Shown here: positions 1 through 6,353 of the stretch, piece by piece
How positions within the stretch are numbered: position 1 is the stretch's first letter
Layout: the number at the start of each line of letters is the position of its first letter
DNA from: Opitutia bacterium UBA7350
GTDB taxonomy: Bacteria; Verrucomicrobiota; Verrucomicrobiia; Opitutales; Coraliomargaritaceae
Assembly: GCA_002470925.1 (NCBI GenBank)
Contig: DKOX01000067.1
Span: forward strand, 1 to 6,371
Direction of reading: 5' to 3'
Length of the DNA: 6,371 nt
Program-made: the position numbers and the translations under genes
The notes under the pieces: generated by a model
The model's input: only the letters and a program-made list of their open reading frames with translations
What the model was told of the DNA's origin: nothing
The model's database searches: none

Positions 1-1111
1 TGGCAAAGACCATCGGCAGGACGTTGAAGCCGAGACCGAAGGTGCCCATTCCCGCGACGCCCGCGACCCCCAGAAAGGTCACCGCGGCGGGGAGGGTGAT
101 GAGGCCCCCCAGCGCTACTTCGCAAAATTCATTGGCGCTGGTGGCGGCCAGTCCACTGAGCACGACATCATCCTTGCGCCTCAGATAGCTTGAATAGGTA
201 ATGATCACCCCGAAGCCCACTGAGAGGGAAAAGAAAATTTGCCCCGCTGCCGCGAGCCAAAGCTGGGGATTGCGCAATTGCTCTACCACTGTGATGCGCC
301 GCAGGCGTTGGTCCTCATGGGCGGCCGCATGAATCCCGGCCTCCTCGATACGCTTCGCATCCACCAGTTCCTCCGCGACCACCCAGAGCCCCTCCGCATC
401 GCGGGTTTCCACCACATGCTTGGTGGGATTCCACATGAACCCAAGCCCGTTGTTGACGTTGCGATCCGGCAGTGCGGCGTCAGGCGTGCCAAGGGTCAGC
501 ACTCGCATCAGGATCACGACCGCCAAAATAACGAGGGTCGGCATGGCGTAACGGCAGAACAATTCAATCCCGCGCGAGAGCCCCCGGTATATCAGCAGGA
601 AATTCAGAATAAACACCAGCACCAGATAGAATCCGACCTGTTGCATCCCAAAGCCCAGGGCGCTTCCGTTTTCCTTTGCCCCGATGAATCCGGCCCAGAA
701 ATCGCCCGATTCCGCCACCGTTTTAAAATTCAAATTGCCCGCAAAGAAATTCACGGCGTAGCCCAGGCACCAGGCCTCGATATACACGTAATACATGTAG
801 ATGATGATCGGTATTAATACGCCAATCACCCCGAGGTATTTAAACGCGGGATTTTTCGTAAGAATGTTAAAAATACCGGGACAGGAATTGAATCCCAGTT
901 TCCCACCTTGGCGTCCCATGGTCCATTCCGCCCAACAGATCGGCAGACCGATGAGGAGAAAGGCCACAAAGTAGGCGAGCATAAAAGCGCCACCGCCGTA
1001 TTCCGCCGCTTGCCCGGGGAATCGCAGGAAATTCCCCAAACCCACCGCGCTGCCCGCTACCGCGAGAATGACTCCTATTCGGGAGTTCCATGAATCTTTT
1101 AAATTAGACAT
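1..1111 (-). CDS. Sodium-dependent transporter, NSS (neurotransmitter:sodium symporter) family, LeuT-like; 3' end outside window
   Basis: Inner-membrane Na+-coupled symporter, probably for amino acids or related small amines. The frame opens with ATG at 1111 and runs without a stop to the left edge: 370 residues, C-terminus missing (LeuT has about 519). It aligns by eye with LeuT almost throughout. The broken TM1 reads [14 protein letters not shown] (residues 19-32), with N27 and R30 at the same numbers as LeuT's Na1 ligand and external gate. TM6 carries [12 protein letters not shown] (290-301), and TM7 carries N327 and E331. Relative to LeuT, T254 is S295. An acid (E331) stands at the LeuT Glu290 position, which in this family predicts chloride-independent transport. 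Extracellular loop 3 has about 45 extra residues (roughly 230-276). TM8 onward, including Na2 ligands Thr354/Ser355, is not visible. The start precedes TM1 by about ten residues as in LeuT; only a weak GGGG lies upstream. It is divergent from the LptF/LptG gene. Family is certain, substrate unknown. Confidence 0.96.
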   Translation of the reverse strand, partial: MSNLKDSWNSRIGVILAVAGSAVGLGNFLRFPGQAAEYGGGAFMLAYFVAFLLIGLPICWAEWTMGRQGGKLGFNSCPGIFNILTKNPAFKYLGVIGVLIPIIIYMYYVYIEAWCLGYAVNFFAGNLNFKTVAESGDFWAGFIGAKENGSALGFGMQQVGFYLVLVFILNFLLIYRGLSRGIELFCRYAMPTLVILAVVILMRVLTLGTPDAALPDRNVNNGLGFMWNPTKHVVETRDAEGLWVVAEELVDAKRIEEAGIHAAAHEDQRLRRITVVEQLRNPQLWLAAAGQIFFSLSVGFGVIITYSSYLRRKDDVVLSGLAATSANEFCEVALGGLITLPAAVTFLGVAGVAGMGTFGLGFNVLPMVFA

Positions 1112-1206
1112 CGGGCCCCATTAACAGACAGGAAAAAAACAGAATCCAGCAAAAAACCACCTAAACAGAGTGACAAATGGCTCATAAACGTCGTAAATGA
1201 AAGTTA

Positions 1207-2319
1207 ATGTCTTTGATTGACCGTTATATTTTAAAAGAGTGGGGTAGCGCCTTTCTTTTGACCTTCAGCCTCGTACTGGGGGTTTTGATCCTGCAGAATA
1301 TGTTGGATAAAATACCCGACCTCTTGCAGGCACAGGCCACCTTTCCGCAAATCGTCTATTTTTTCCTGCTCTCCCTCCCGGCATACCTTCCGCTGGTCTT
1401 GCCCATTATTTTTCTGGTTTCCCTCCTCTTTGCCCTCGGCAACCTCCACCGCAACAACGAGATCATCGCCCTCCGCGCTCAGGGCCTCAGCCTTATGCGG
1501 ATCAGTCGCTCCCTCTGGATCGTGGGCCTCCTCCTTTCCGCGGGGCTCTTTTACCTCACCGCCTTTCTCGTACCCCAAACCGTGGAGCAATCCCGCACTT
1601 TCTTCGACAACCTCGACTTCGCTGCCCGTGAAGCGGTCATGGAATCCCGCGATGTCGGCCTTATCTACAACATGGGCTTCGATAACCGCCGCGACGGACG
1701 CCTGTGGTTCATGAACCGTTTCAGTGAACGCGCCTGGCTCGCCCTCGGAGTCAATGTCCACCTGCGCGATGCCGAAGGTCACGAATCGCACCGCATCTCC
1801 GCCACTGAAGCTTACTACGATGATACCCAGGGGAGCTGGGTTTTTCTCAATGGTCGGGAACTCCTCCTCGATCCCGTCAGCGGCGATCCCCTCCGCATTA
1901 TCCCCTTCGAGGAAAAACGCTTCCCTGAATTCACGGAAGATCCCGGCCTCATGCTCGCCCTGCACAAAAAGCCCAATGCGCTTTCGCTCCACGAGCTACA
2001 CCGCATCATCAAGACCATTCCCCCCGAGGACAACCCCGCCGTGCACGCTTACCTCGTGCGCTACTTTCAACAACTCGCCAGCCCCTTCACCTGTCTCATC
2101 ATGGTTGGTATTGCGGTGCCCTTTGCGGTGTCCGGGGTCCGTGTCAGTCCAATGGTCGGAATCTCCAAAAGCCTCGCCTTCTTTGCGGCCTTCTACGTCC
2201 TGATCAGCATTGCATCGATGCTGGGTGAACGCCAAATCATTCCCGCCTGGATGGCCGCCGGACTCCCCATCTTCGCGATGCTCTTCGTCTCAAACCTGCT
2301 CTACAAACGCGCCGCTTAA
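1207..2319 (+). CDS. LptF/LptG (YjgP/YjgQ) family permease of lipopolysaccharide export
   Basis: In this family, LptF and LptG form the membrane part of the LptB2FG ABC transporter, which extracts LPS from the inner membrane and passes it to LptC and the periplasmic bridge. The 370-residue length is typical. The visible architecture is the canonical one: TM1 (about 14-31), paired TM2/TM3 segments (about 49-78 and 101-122), a periplasmic beta-jellyroll (about 137-255), then three C-terminal TM helices (about 291-310, 316-338, 345-364). The N-terminal IDRYILKE and the cytoplasmic loop with NNEIIALRAQG (83-93) are characteristic; the latter resembles the coupling-helix region that contacts LptB. 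ATG at 1207 is the only start, because a TGA lies in frame at 1198-1200. The Shine-Dalgarno is weak (GAAAG). No second LptF/LptG gene or LptB is adjacent, although in many proteobacteria lptF and lptG are tandem. I cannot say whether this is the F or the G subunit. Confidence 0.95.
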   Translation: MSLIDRYILKEWGSAFLLTFSLVLGVLILQNMLDKIPDLLQAQATFPQIVYFFLLSLPAYLPLVLPIIFLVSLLFALGNLHRNNEIIALRAQGLSLMRISRSLWIVGLLLSAGLFYLTAFLVPQTVEQSRTFFDNLDFAAREAVMESRDVGLIYNMGFDNRRDGRLWFMNRFSERAWLALGVNVHLRDAEGHESHRISATEAYYDDTQGSWVFLNGRELLLDPVSGDPLRIIPFEEKRFPEFTEDPGLMLALHKKPNALSLHELHRIIKTIPPEDNPAVHAYLVRYFQQLASPFTCLIMVGIAVPFAVSGVRVSPMVGISKSLAFFAAFYVLISIASMLGERQIIPAWMAAGLPIFAMLFVSNLLYKRAA

Positions 2320-2339
2320 TTCGTTGACGTTGAAAAATC

Positions 2340-2519
2340 CTACAGTGCCCTTGCTACCCTGTGCATATTTTCGCAAAGGAGTTCTATTTCTGCAAATTCA
2401 AACTCCTCGGCGCTAGCAAAGTCGGGTTCACATGCTCTTAAGGCCAATAAGGCCAATTTCTGGGAGTAGATTGCATATGATAATTGTTCAGCAAAAATCT
2501 TAAAATTTACAATTGACAT
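2340..2519 (-). CDS. Possible small hypothetical protein or gene remnant, 59 residues
   Basis: This open frame begins at ATG 2519 (reading complement) and ends with TAG at 2342-2340. It predicts a mostly helical, acidic peptide, with segments such as IFAEQLSYAIYSQKLALLAL followed by a Glu-rich stretch (AEEFEFAEIELL). It is not antisense to the barrel gene: it fills the gap between the LptF/LptG stop and the barrel start. The frame stays open further upstream to an ATG at 2600, but that part runs antisense to the barrel's signal peptide. There is no Shine-Dalgarno, and I recognise no family. A run of this length without stops in AT-rich DNA is mildly unexpected but can occur by chance. It could be a real small gene, the tail of a decayed gene, or noise. 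Confidence 0.27.
   Translation of the reverse strand: MSIVNFKIFAEQLSYAIYSQKLALLALRACEPDFASAEEFEFAEIELLCENMHRVARAL
2439..2456. repeat. Two tandem copies of a 9-bp unit, TAAGGCCAA
   Basis: TAAGGCCAA occurs twice back to back (2439-2447 and 2448-2456). On the minus strand it spells the repeated leucine/alanine part (LALLAL) of the possible small ORF. GGCC makes each copy partly self-complementary. No function can be assigned; it may be slippage. Confidence 0.5.
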
Positions 2520-2547
2520 CAAGCATTTATTTAAAAAACGTAAAAAA

Positions 2548-3252
2548 ATGAAATATATAAAAATAATCCTGCTTCCGATTCTTTCCACTTTATTGATCAC
2601 TCATCTCCAAGCGATTGAATTATCCAATTCCTACAATTCAGTAAATGCTACATATTTGAATTCAATTGGAGATGATGAAGTTTCTGGATATGAATTTGGT
2701 ATCTCTTCTGAAATTTTAGAGACTTCTTTCATCGTTGGTTTAATTTACTCTACATCCGAATTTGATGAAATTGATAATATTGACATCGGTTCATTAGACT
2801 TTGAAGCTAAATCACTGGGGGTATTACTTGGTTATGCCTTTTCCATATCTCCAGATTTTGACATTGTCCCTTCCATTGGCTACGCAAAATCCGATCTGGA
2901 TTTATTTGGTCAGGAAGTATTGGAATTAGATTCATATATTGTTGGTGTTGATTTCAGGTACAAGGTTTCCAAAAATGCAATATTGTCTTTTGGTGTCGAT
3001 TTTACCGATTCATCCGTTGACGAAACCAAGGAATTATCTGCTTCAGCAATTAATCGAATAGGAGGTCCTGCAGTCGCGGCTGAATTTTCTGACGCTCTTA
3101 AGAGTGATGGCGGTTCTGATTGGGAAGAAAGCTTTAGTCTTGGGTATGAACATGGTCTTACAGAGAATCTAATTCTAGATCTCAGTATTTCTACTTCTGA
3201 ATTCGAATCCTACATTTATGCATTAGGGCTTAGTTGGTCTTGGGGCAGTTGA
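2548..3252 (+). CDS. Secreted protein, probable outer-membrane beta-barrel, unrecognised family
   Basis: The 234-residue protein starts with a clear Sec signal peptide: MKYIK, a hydrophobic core (residues 6-18), and a likely cut after LQA (20-22, signal peptidase I type). The mature part is rich in Ser, Asp, Glu, Gly, Tyr and Phe. It shows repeated alternating stretches typical of barrel strands, for example around 47-56, 60-70, 80-94, 100-110, 125-137, 142-150 and 192-201, and the last 20 residues. This suggests a small porin-like or OmpA-N-terminal-like barrel of about 8-10 strands. The motif STSEF occurs twice, at 68-72 and 215-219. The C-terminus is SWSWGS rather than a terminal Phe, which is atypical for proteobacterial barrels. 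ATG 2548 is the only ATG, GTG or TTG in frame after a TAG at 2467-2469. There is no Shine-Dalgarno, only an A-rich leader. It is far more AT-rich than its neighbours and ends in a strong terminator. No specific function can be assigned. Confidence 0.78.
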   Translation: MKYIKIILLPILSTLLITHLQAIELSNSYNSVNATYLNSIGDDEVSGYEFGISSEILETSFIVGLIYSTSEFDEIDNIDIGSLDFEAKSLGVLLGYAFSISPDFDIVPSIGYAKSDLDLFGQEVLELDSYIVGVDFRYKVSKNAILSFGVDFTDSSVDETKELSASAINRIGGPAVAAEFSDALKSDGGSDWEESFSLGYEHGLTENLILDLSISTSEFESYIYALGLSWSWGS

Positions 3253-3262
3253 TTGCACATTA

Positions 3263-3274
3263 AATATTAATATT
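3263..3274. repeat. 12-bp AT palindrome, AATATT twice
   Basis: AATATT is present twice in tandem, making a perfect 12-bp palindrome immediately before the terminator stem. On the minus strand it is the sequence just after the hairpin and may supply a loose A/U tail for transcripts arriving from the flavoprotein gene. Chance occurrence in AT-rich DNA is equally possible. Confidence 0.35.
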
Positions 3275-3300
3275 AAGCTCCACTTCGGTGGAGCTTTTTT
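3275..3300 (+). terminator. Rho-independent terminator with C(UUCG)G tetraloop
   Basis: A perfect 9-bp stem, AAGCTCCAC (3275-3283) with GTGGAGCTT (3288-3296), closes a TTCG loop inside a C-G pair, the very stable cUUCGg tetraloop. A T-run continues through 3300. It lies 22 bases after the stop codon of the barrel gene, which it should terminate. The convergent flavoprotein gene stops at 3309, so its transcript also enters this hairpin. In that direction the tail is TTAATATT rather than a clean U-run, so it may work only partly as a shared terminator. Confidence 0.9.
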
Positions 3301-3308
3301 GTGCCTTT

Positions 3309-4571
3309 TTACAGGGAATTTACTCTTTCGCTCCCTGCCATAGCTTCGCCTGCGATGCGGCCGGTGGTCCAGGCCGCTTGGAAATTGAAGCCGCCGGTGA
3401 TGCCGTCGAGGTCGAGGCATTCCCCCGCAAAGTGAAGGTTGGGGATTCGCTTGCTCTCCATCCGGCGAAAATCGACGTCCTTTAAACGCACCCCGCCGCA
3501 GGTTACGAATTCATCTTTGTTAGTGGTTTTGCCCTCGACTTGATAGGCTCCCGCGAGGCATTCGCGGCGCAGGGCGGTTTCCTGTGCTTTGCTGAGTTGC
3601 GACCAGGGGCAGTTCTCAGGGATTCCGACGTGTTGCACGAGGCGTTCCCAAAGGCGGCGGGGCAGGGATTCGATGGGGGTATTCTTGATGGCTTTGCGGG
3701 GGGCGTTTTGCCGCAGTTGCTTGAACGCGGCTTGCAGGTCGGCTTCCGCGCCATCGCCGAGCCAGTTGACTGTGAGGGTGAAGTGGTAATTGGCGGCCTG
3801 AATCTCGCGGGCACCCCAGGCGGAGGCGCGCAGCACCGCAGGGCCGCTGAGTCCGCGGTGCGTGATCAGGAGCGGACCGGATTGCGGTTGATTCGCGGGG
3901 AGGGCGGTGACGCGCGCCGTTGGCACGGAGAGGCCCGCGAGTCCATGGAGACGGGCGTCGTTTACGTTGAAGGCAAAAAGGGAGGGCGCCAGTGGTTCAA
4001 TGTGATGCCCGAGGGCGCGGAGCGCGTCGGGGAGGGTAGAGTTTTTCAAGGAACCGGCAGCGATGCAAAGGGCCTCGACTTCAATGACGTTACCATCGGT
4101 TAAAGTGAGCTTGAAGCCGGTGCCGGGGATATGGCTCAGGTCGGCGAGGCCGCATTCCCGGCGGGTTTCGACACCTGACTCGCGCGCGGCGCGGCGCAGG
4201 CAATCGATGATGCTTTGCGAATCATCGGTGGTGGGAAACATGCGTCCGTCGGGTTCGCGTTTAATCGGAACCCCGCGCTGGGTGAACCATTCGATGGTAT
4301 CACGGGGTTGCCAGCGGTGGAAGGCGGCGCGGAGTTCGCGGGCCCCACGGGGATAATGGGATGCCAGCTGGGCGGGATCAAAACAACTGTGGGTCACGTT
4401 GCAGCGCCCGCCCCCTGAGATCTTAACCTTTTGCAGGCAATGTTTTCCCTTCTCGAGGAGCATCACGGTCGCTTCAGGGTTCGCCTCGGCGGCGGTCACC
4501 GCGGCAAAGAATCCGGCGGCGCCACCACCGATGATGGCGATCCGGCGCGGTGCTGGATGAGCTTGGGTCAT
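3309..4571 (-). CDS. FAD-dependent oxidoreductase, HI0933/YhiN (BaiN-like) family flavoprotein
   Basis: Cytoplasmic flavoprotein of 420 residues, usual for the family. The N-terminal Rossmann motif GGGAAG (15-20) with E40 at the end of the second strand (LLEKG) binds FAD. The family signature KISGGGRCNVTH sits at 50-61. A GRMFPTTDDSQS block (109-120), THRGLSGPA (237-245) and a C-terminal FAD block (MESKRIPNLHFAGECLDLDG at 371-390, then TGGFNFQAAW at 392-401) complete the pattern. After the IAAGS segment (170-174) it lacks the glycine-rich TGSTGDG loop of YhiN itself. It reads like the other large branch, with ALGHHIEPLAPSLFAFN (186-202). Characterised relatives include BaiN, linked to bile-acid reduction, but most members have no known substrate and some databases use the label 'aminoacetone oxidase family' without proof here. 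ATG 4571 precedes the FAD motif by 14 codons. It is convergent with the barrel gene and divergent from the SulP gene. Family is certain, reaction unknown. Confidence 0.95.
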   Translation of the reverse strand: MTQAHPAPRRIAIIGGGAAGFFAAVTAAEANPEATVMLLEKGKHCLQKVKISGGGRCNVTHSCFDPAQLASHYPRGARELRAAFHRWQPRDTIEWFTQRGVPIKREPDGRMFPTTDDSQSIIDCLRRAARESGVETRRECGLADLSHIPGTGFKLTLTDGNVIEVEALCIAAGSLKNSTLPDALRALGHHIEPLAPSLFAFNVNDARLHGLAGLSVPTARVTALPANQPQSGPLLITHRGLSGPAVLRASAWGAREIQAANYHFTLTVNWLGDGAEADLQAAFKQLRQNAPRKAIKNTPIESLPRRLWERLVQHVGIPENCPWSQLSKAQETALRRECLAGAYQVEGKTTNKDEFVTCGGVRLKDVDFRRMESKRIPNLHFAGECLDLDGITGGFNFQAAWTTGRIAGEAMAGSERVNSL

Positions 4572-4693
4572 CCCGTTACGGTGTTAATTGCGAACAGAAA
4601 AGCGATTCTATTTGCAGGCAGAGTCGATACACCCTTTTGTCCGTGGCGCTGTAGCCGATCCCGGTTCTGCCTTACTCAAACGAGAAAACTATT

Positions 4694-6280
4694 GTGATTC
4701 ATCTTATTTACCGAAAATTCGGCAATCGTCTGCATACAAAAGACGATATTCTCTCCGGCCTGACGGTCGCTCTTGCCCTTGTTCCGGAGGCTGTGGCGTT
4801 TGCCATCATTGCAGGGGTGCCGCCTCTGGTGGGTCTTTATGCCGCCTTTATGGTATGCCTCATTACTGCGGTGGCAGGGGGGCGTCCCGGGATGATTTCC
4901 GGCGCGACGGGCGCCTTGGCGGTCATTATGGTCGGACTCGTCAAGCTCGGTAATGAGCGGGGTGTGGAACTGGGCTTGGGCGAAAATGCAGGCCTGCAGT
5001 ATTTATTTGCGGCAGTCATTTTGATGGGGCTCATCCAAGTGGGCTGCGGGGCGATGCGTTTGGGGCGTTTTATTCGACTCATCCCGCAACCGGTGATGTT
5101 CGGATTCGTCAACGGATTGGCAATTGTGATTTTTCAGGCACAATTCCCGATGTTTACCGGCGCTCCGACCGAACCCGGCGCAGCATGGCTGAGCGGTTCC
5201 GCGCTCTATCTGATGCTTGGATTGGTCGCGCTCACGATGTTCATTATCCAATTCCTGCCAAAACTGACCACCCAGGTCCCGTCTTCGCTCGTTGCGATTG
5301 TCACGGTTAGTCTGATCGTGATCAGTTGCCAGCTCGACACCCTCGTGGTCGGTAATATGTCCGCGATTGGCGGCGGACTGCCGAGTCTTGTGCAGTTTAA
5401 TATCCCGCTCGATTGGGACACCTTTCAATTCATTCTCCCATTTTCCATTATTCTCGCGGCGGTTGGTTTGATTGAATCCCTGATGACCTTGACGCTGATT
5501 GACGAATTGACCGAGACGCGGGGCCAGAGCAACCGCGAGTGCGTGGGGCAGGGACTTGCGAATGTGGTGACGGGTTTCTTTGGCGGGATGGGAGGCTGCG
5601 CTATGATCGGGCAGAGTATCATCAACATCCGCTCCGGTGGTCGCGGTCGCTTGTCGGGGATCGCCGCAGGTAGTTTTCTCCTGATCTTTATTCTCTTTGC
5701 GAGTCCGCTAATCGAACGCATTCCACTGGCGGCGTTGACGGGGGTGATGTTCATGGTGGTGATTGGTACCTTTGAATGGTCCAGCTTTCGCATCCTTCGC
5801 AAGATTCCCAAGACCGATGCCTTTGTGTTGGTGCTGGTTTCCGGTGTTACAGTCGTAACGCACAACCTCGCGCTTGCCGTTATTTCCGGCGTGATTGTCT
5901 CGGCATTGGCCTTTGCGTGGAAATCCGCACACCACATTCACCGCTCCTCCGAAACCCGCAAGGACGGCGTAAAAGTTTACTATTTGCATGGCCCGCTTTT
6001 CTTTGGCTCCGCCACCGAGTTCAGTAATGAATTCAAGCCCGCTTCGGATCCGGAGGAGGTGATTATCGATTTTAAAGATTCACGGGTCTGGGATCACTCC
6101 GGCCTCGATGCTATCAGCAAACTCGCGGACCGTTACCGCGCCGCCGGCAAGATCCTGCACTTGCAGCATATCAGTCCCAATTGCCGGGAATTGCTCAAAA
6201 AAGCCGACAGTATGGTGGATGTCATTCTTTTACCGGATGACCCGACTTACCATGTCGCCAATATCAAGGTGCCAGAATAG
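4694..6280 (+). CDS. SulP family inorganic anion transporter with C-terminal STAS domain
   Basis: Inner-membrane transporter of the SLC26/SulP family, whose members carry sulfate, bicarbonate, dicarboxylates or other anions. It has 528 residues. The membrane part spans about 19-408, with the family signature around VPPLVGLYAAF (42-52), GRPGMISGATGALA (63-76), the GLIESLMTLT helix (258-267) and the NIRSGGRGRLSG block (311-322). The STAS domain covers about 426-528 and contains DHSGLDAI (467-474). There S469 sits where SpoIIAA-type STAS proteins carry their regulatory serine. The start is GTG at 4694, preceded by GAGAAA at a good distance; the frame is closed by TAG at 4652-4654 and offers no other ATG, GTG or TTG. 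It resembles the short marine SulP type ('VALALVPEAVAFA' start) rather than a proven BicA or sulfate permease. No partner gene such as a carbonic anhydrase or sulfate-assimilation enzyme is visible. Substrate unassigned. No terminator seen after the stop. Confidence 0.96.
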   Translation: MIHLIYRKFGNRLHTKDDILSGLTVALALVPEAVAFAIIAGVPPLVGLYAAFMVCLITAVAGGRPGMISGATGALAVIMVGLVKLGNERGVELGLGENAGLQYLFAAVILMGLIQVGCGAMRLGRFIRLIPQPVMFGFVNGLAIVIFQAQFPMFTGAPTEPGAAWLSGSALYLMLGLVALTMFIIQFLPKLTTQVPSSLVAIVTVSLIVISCQLDTLVVGNMSAIGGGLPSLVQFNIPLDWDTFQFILPFSIILAAVGLIESLMTLTLIDELTETRGQSNRECVGQGLANVVTGFFGGMGGCAMIGQSIINIRSGGRGRLSGIAAGSFLLIFILFASPLIERIPLAALTGVMFMVVIGTFEWSSFRILRKIPKTDAFVLVLVSGVTVVTHNLALAVISGVIVSALAFAWKSAHHIHRSSETRKDGVKVYYLHGPLFFGSATEFSNEFKPASDPEEVIIDFKDSRVWDHSGLDAISKLADRYRAAGKILHLQHISPNCRELLKKADSMVDVILLPDDPTYHVANIKVPE

Positions 6281-6310
6281 GCAGCGTGTAGTTCGCGTTT
6301 AAAGTTTCCT

Positions 6311-6347
6311 GAGGAGGGGTTGGATGTTGAAAGTTGTTACTTGTTAG
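6311..6347 (+). other. Shine-Dalgarno-like tract followed by a 7-codon mini-ORF or start of an unseen gene
   Basis: GAGGAGGGG (6311-6319) is the best ribosome-binding-site match in the window. An ATG follows at 6324 at suitable spacing, but the frame closes after seven codons (MLKVVTC) with TAG at 6345-6347. A TTG at 6320 opens a different frame that remains open to the window edge (MDVESCYLLVGITLTLI), yet it sits only two bases from the AGGAGG core. Either could be chance. The window ends too soon to decide. Confidence 0.18.
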
Positions 6348-6353
6348 TTGGGA
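6326..6353. repeat. Four imperfect heptamer units (consensus GTTGTTA)
   Basis: From 6326 the sequence reads as consecutive heptamers GTTGAAA, GTTGTTA, CTTGTTA and GTTGGGA. All four share the pattern xTTGxxA, and the two central units differ at one position. It may be the edge of a low-complexity intergenic repeat continuing beyond the window. Four imperfect units of seven bases are weak evidence alone. Confidence 0.35.

Larger units (their letters stand above)
2330..3300. other. AT-rich island between two GC-rich genes
   Basis: The base composition changes abruptly just after the LptF/LptG stop codon and returns just after the terminator. Hand counts of G+C: 37/60 in 1501-1560 and 36/60 in 4021-4080 (outside), against 18/60 in 2641-2700 and 22/60 in both 2941-3000 and 3181-3240 (inside). 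Codons in the enclosed secreted-protein gene mostly end in A or T, unlike all four neighbours. This suggests recent acquisition or a gene under different constraints. No transposase, tRNA, integrase or convincing flanking repeat is visible, so a mobile origin is inference only, and the edges are approximate. Confidence 0.6.

Noticed and set aside
239..817. Open frame of 192 codons on the plus strand
   Set aside because: It is antisense to the NSS transporter, whose LeuT-like residues are conserved across the whole interval. The product is rich in His, Pro and Gln and resembles no protein.
1170..1199. GTGACA and TAAATG as a possible promoter for the LptF/LptG gene
   Set aside because: The -10 match is poor, and transcription would begin within a few bases of the start codon, leaving no room for a leader.
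1231..1992. Long open frame (253 codons) on the minus strand within the LptF/LptG gene
   Set aside because: It is antisense to a certain gene. Its protein is a charged, low-complexity mirror of the GC-rich codon pattern, with no recognisable domain.
2513..2518. Perfect TTGACA -35 box upstream of the barrel gene
   Set aside because: At 16-19 bases downstream there is no -10 box (AAACGT and similar), and the resulting start site would fall at or after the ATG. A separate TAAAAT at 2501-2506 lacks a -35 partner, so no promoter is called.
2341..3305. Short matches (GTGCC, TACAG) near both edges of the AT-rich island as target-site duplications
   Set aside because: They are five bases long, not at symmetric positions, and not associated with inverted repeats or a transposase. 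Such matches are expected by chance.
4000..4065. Loss of the glycine-rich TGSTGDG loop in the HI0933-type flavoprotein as a sign of a broken enzyme
   Set aside because: The sequence around it (ALGH, PSLFAFN, THRGLSGPA) matches what I recall of a second, widespread branch of the family, so this is subfamily variation rather than damage.
3540..4103. Plus-strand open frame of 187 codons
   Set aside because: It lies antisense within the HI0933-type flavoprotein gene, whose motifs on the minus strand are unambiguous.
4605..4610. TAGAAT on the minus strand as a -10 box for the flavoprotein gene
   Set aside because: No acceptable -35 box lies 16-18 bases upstream (GGTGTA there). A single hexamer is not enough.
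4617..4671. GGCAGA / TCTGCC inverted repeat between the flavoprotein and SulP genes
   Set aside because: A six-base stem with a loop of more than 40 bases is too weak to call an operator or RNA structure.
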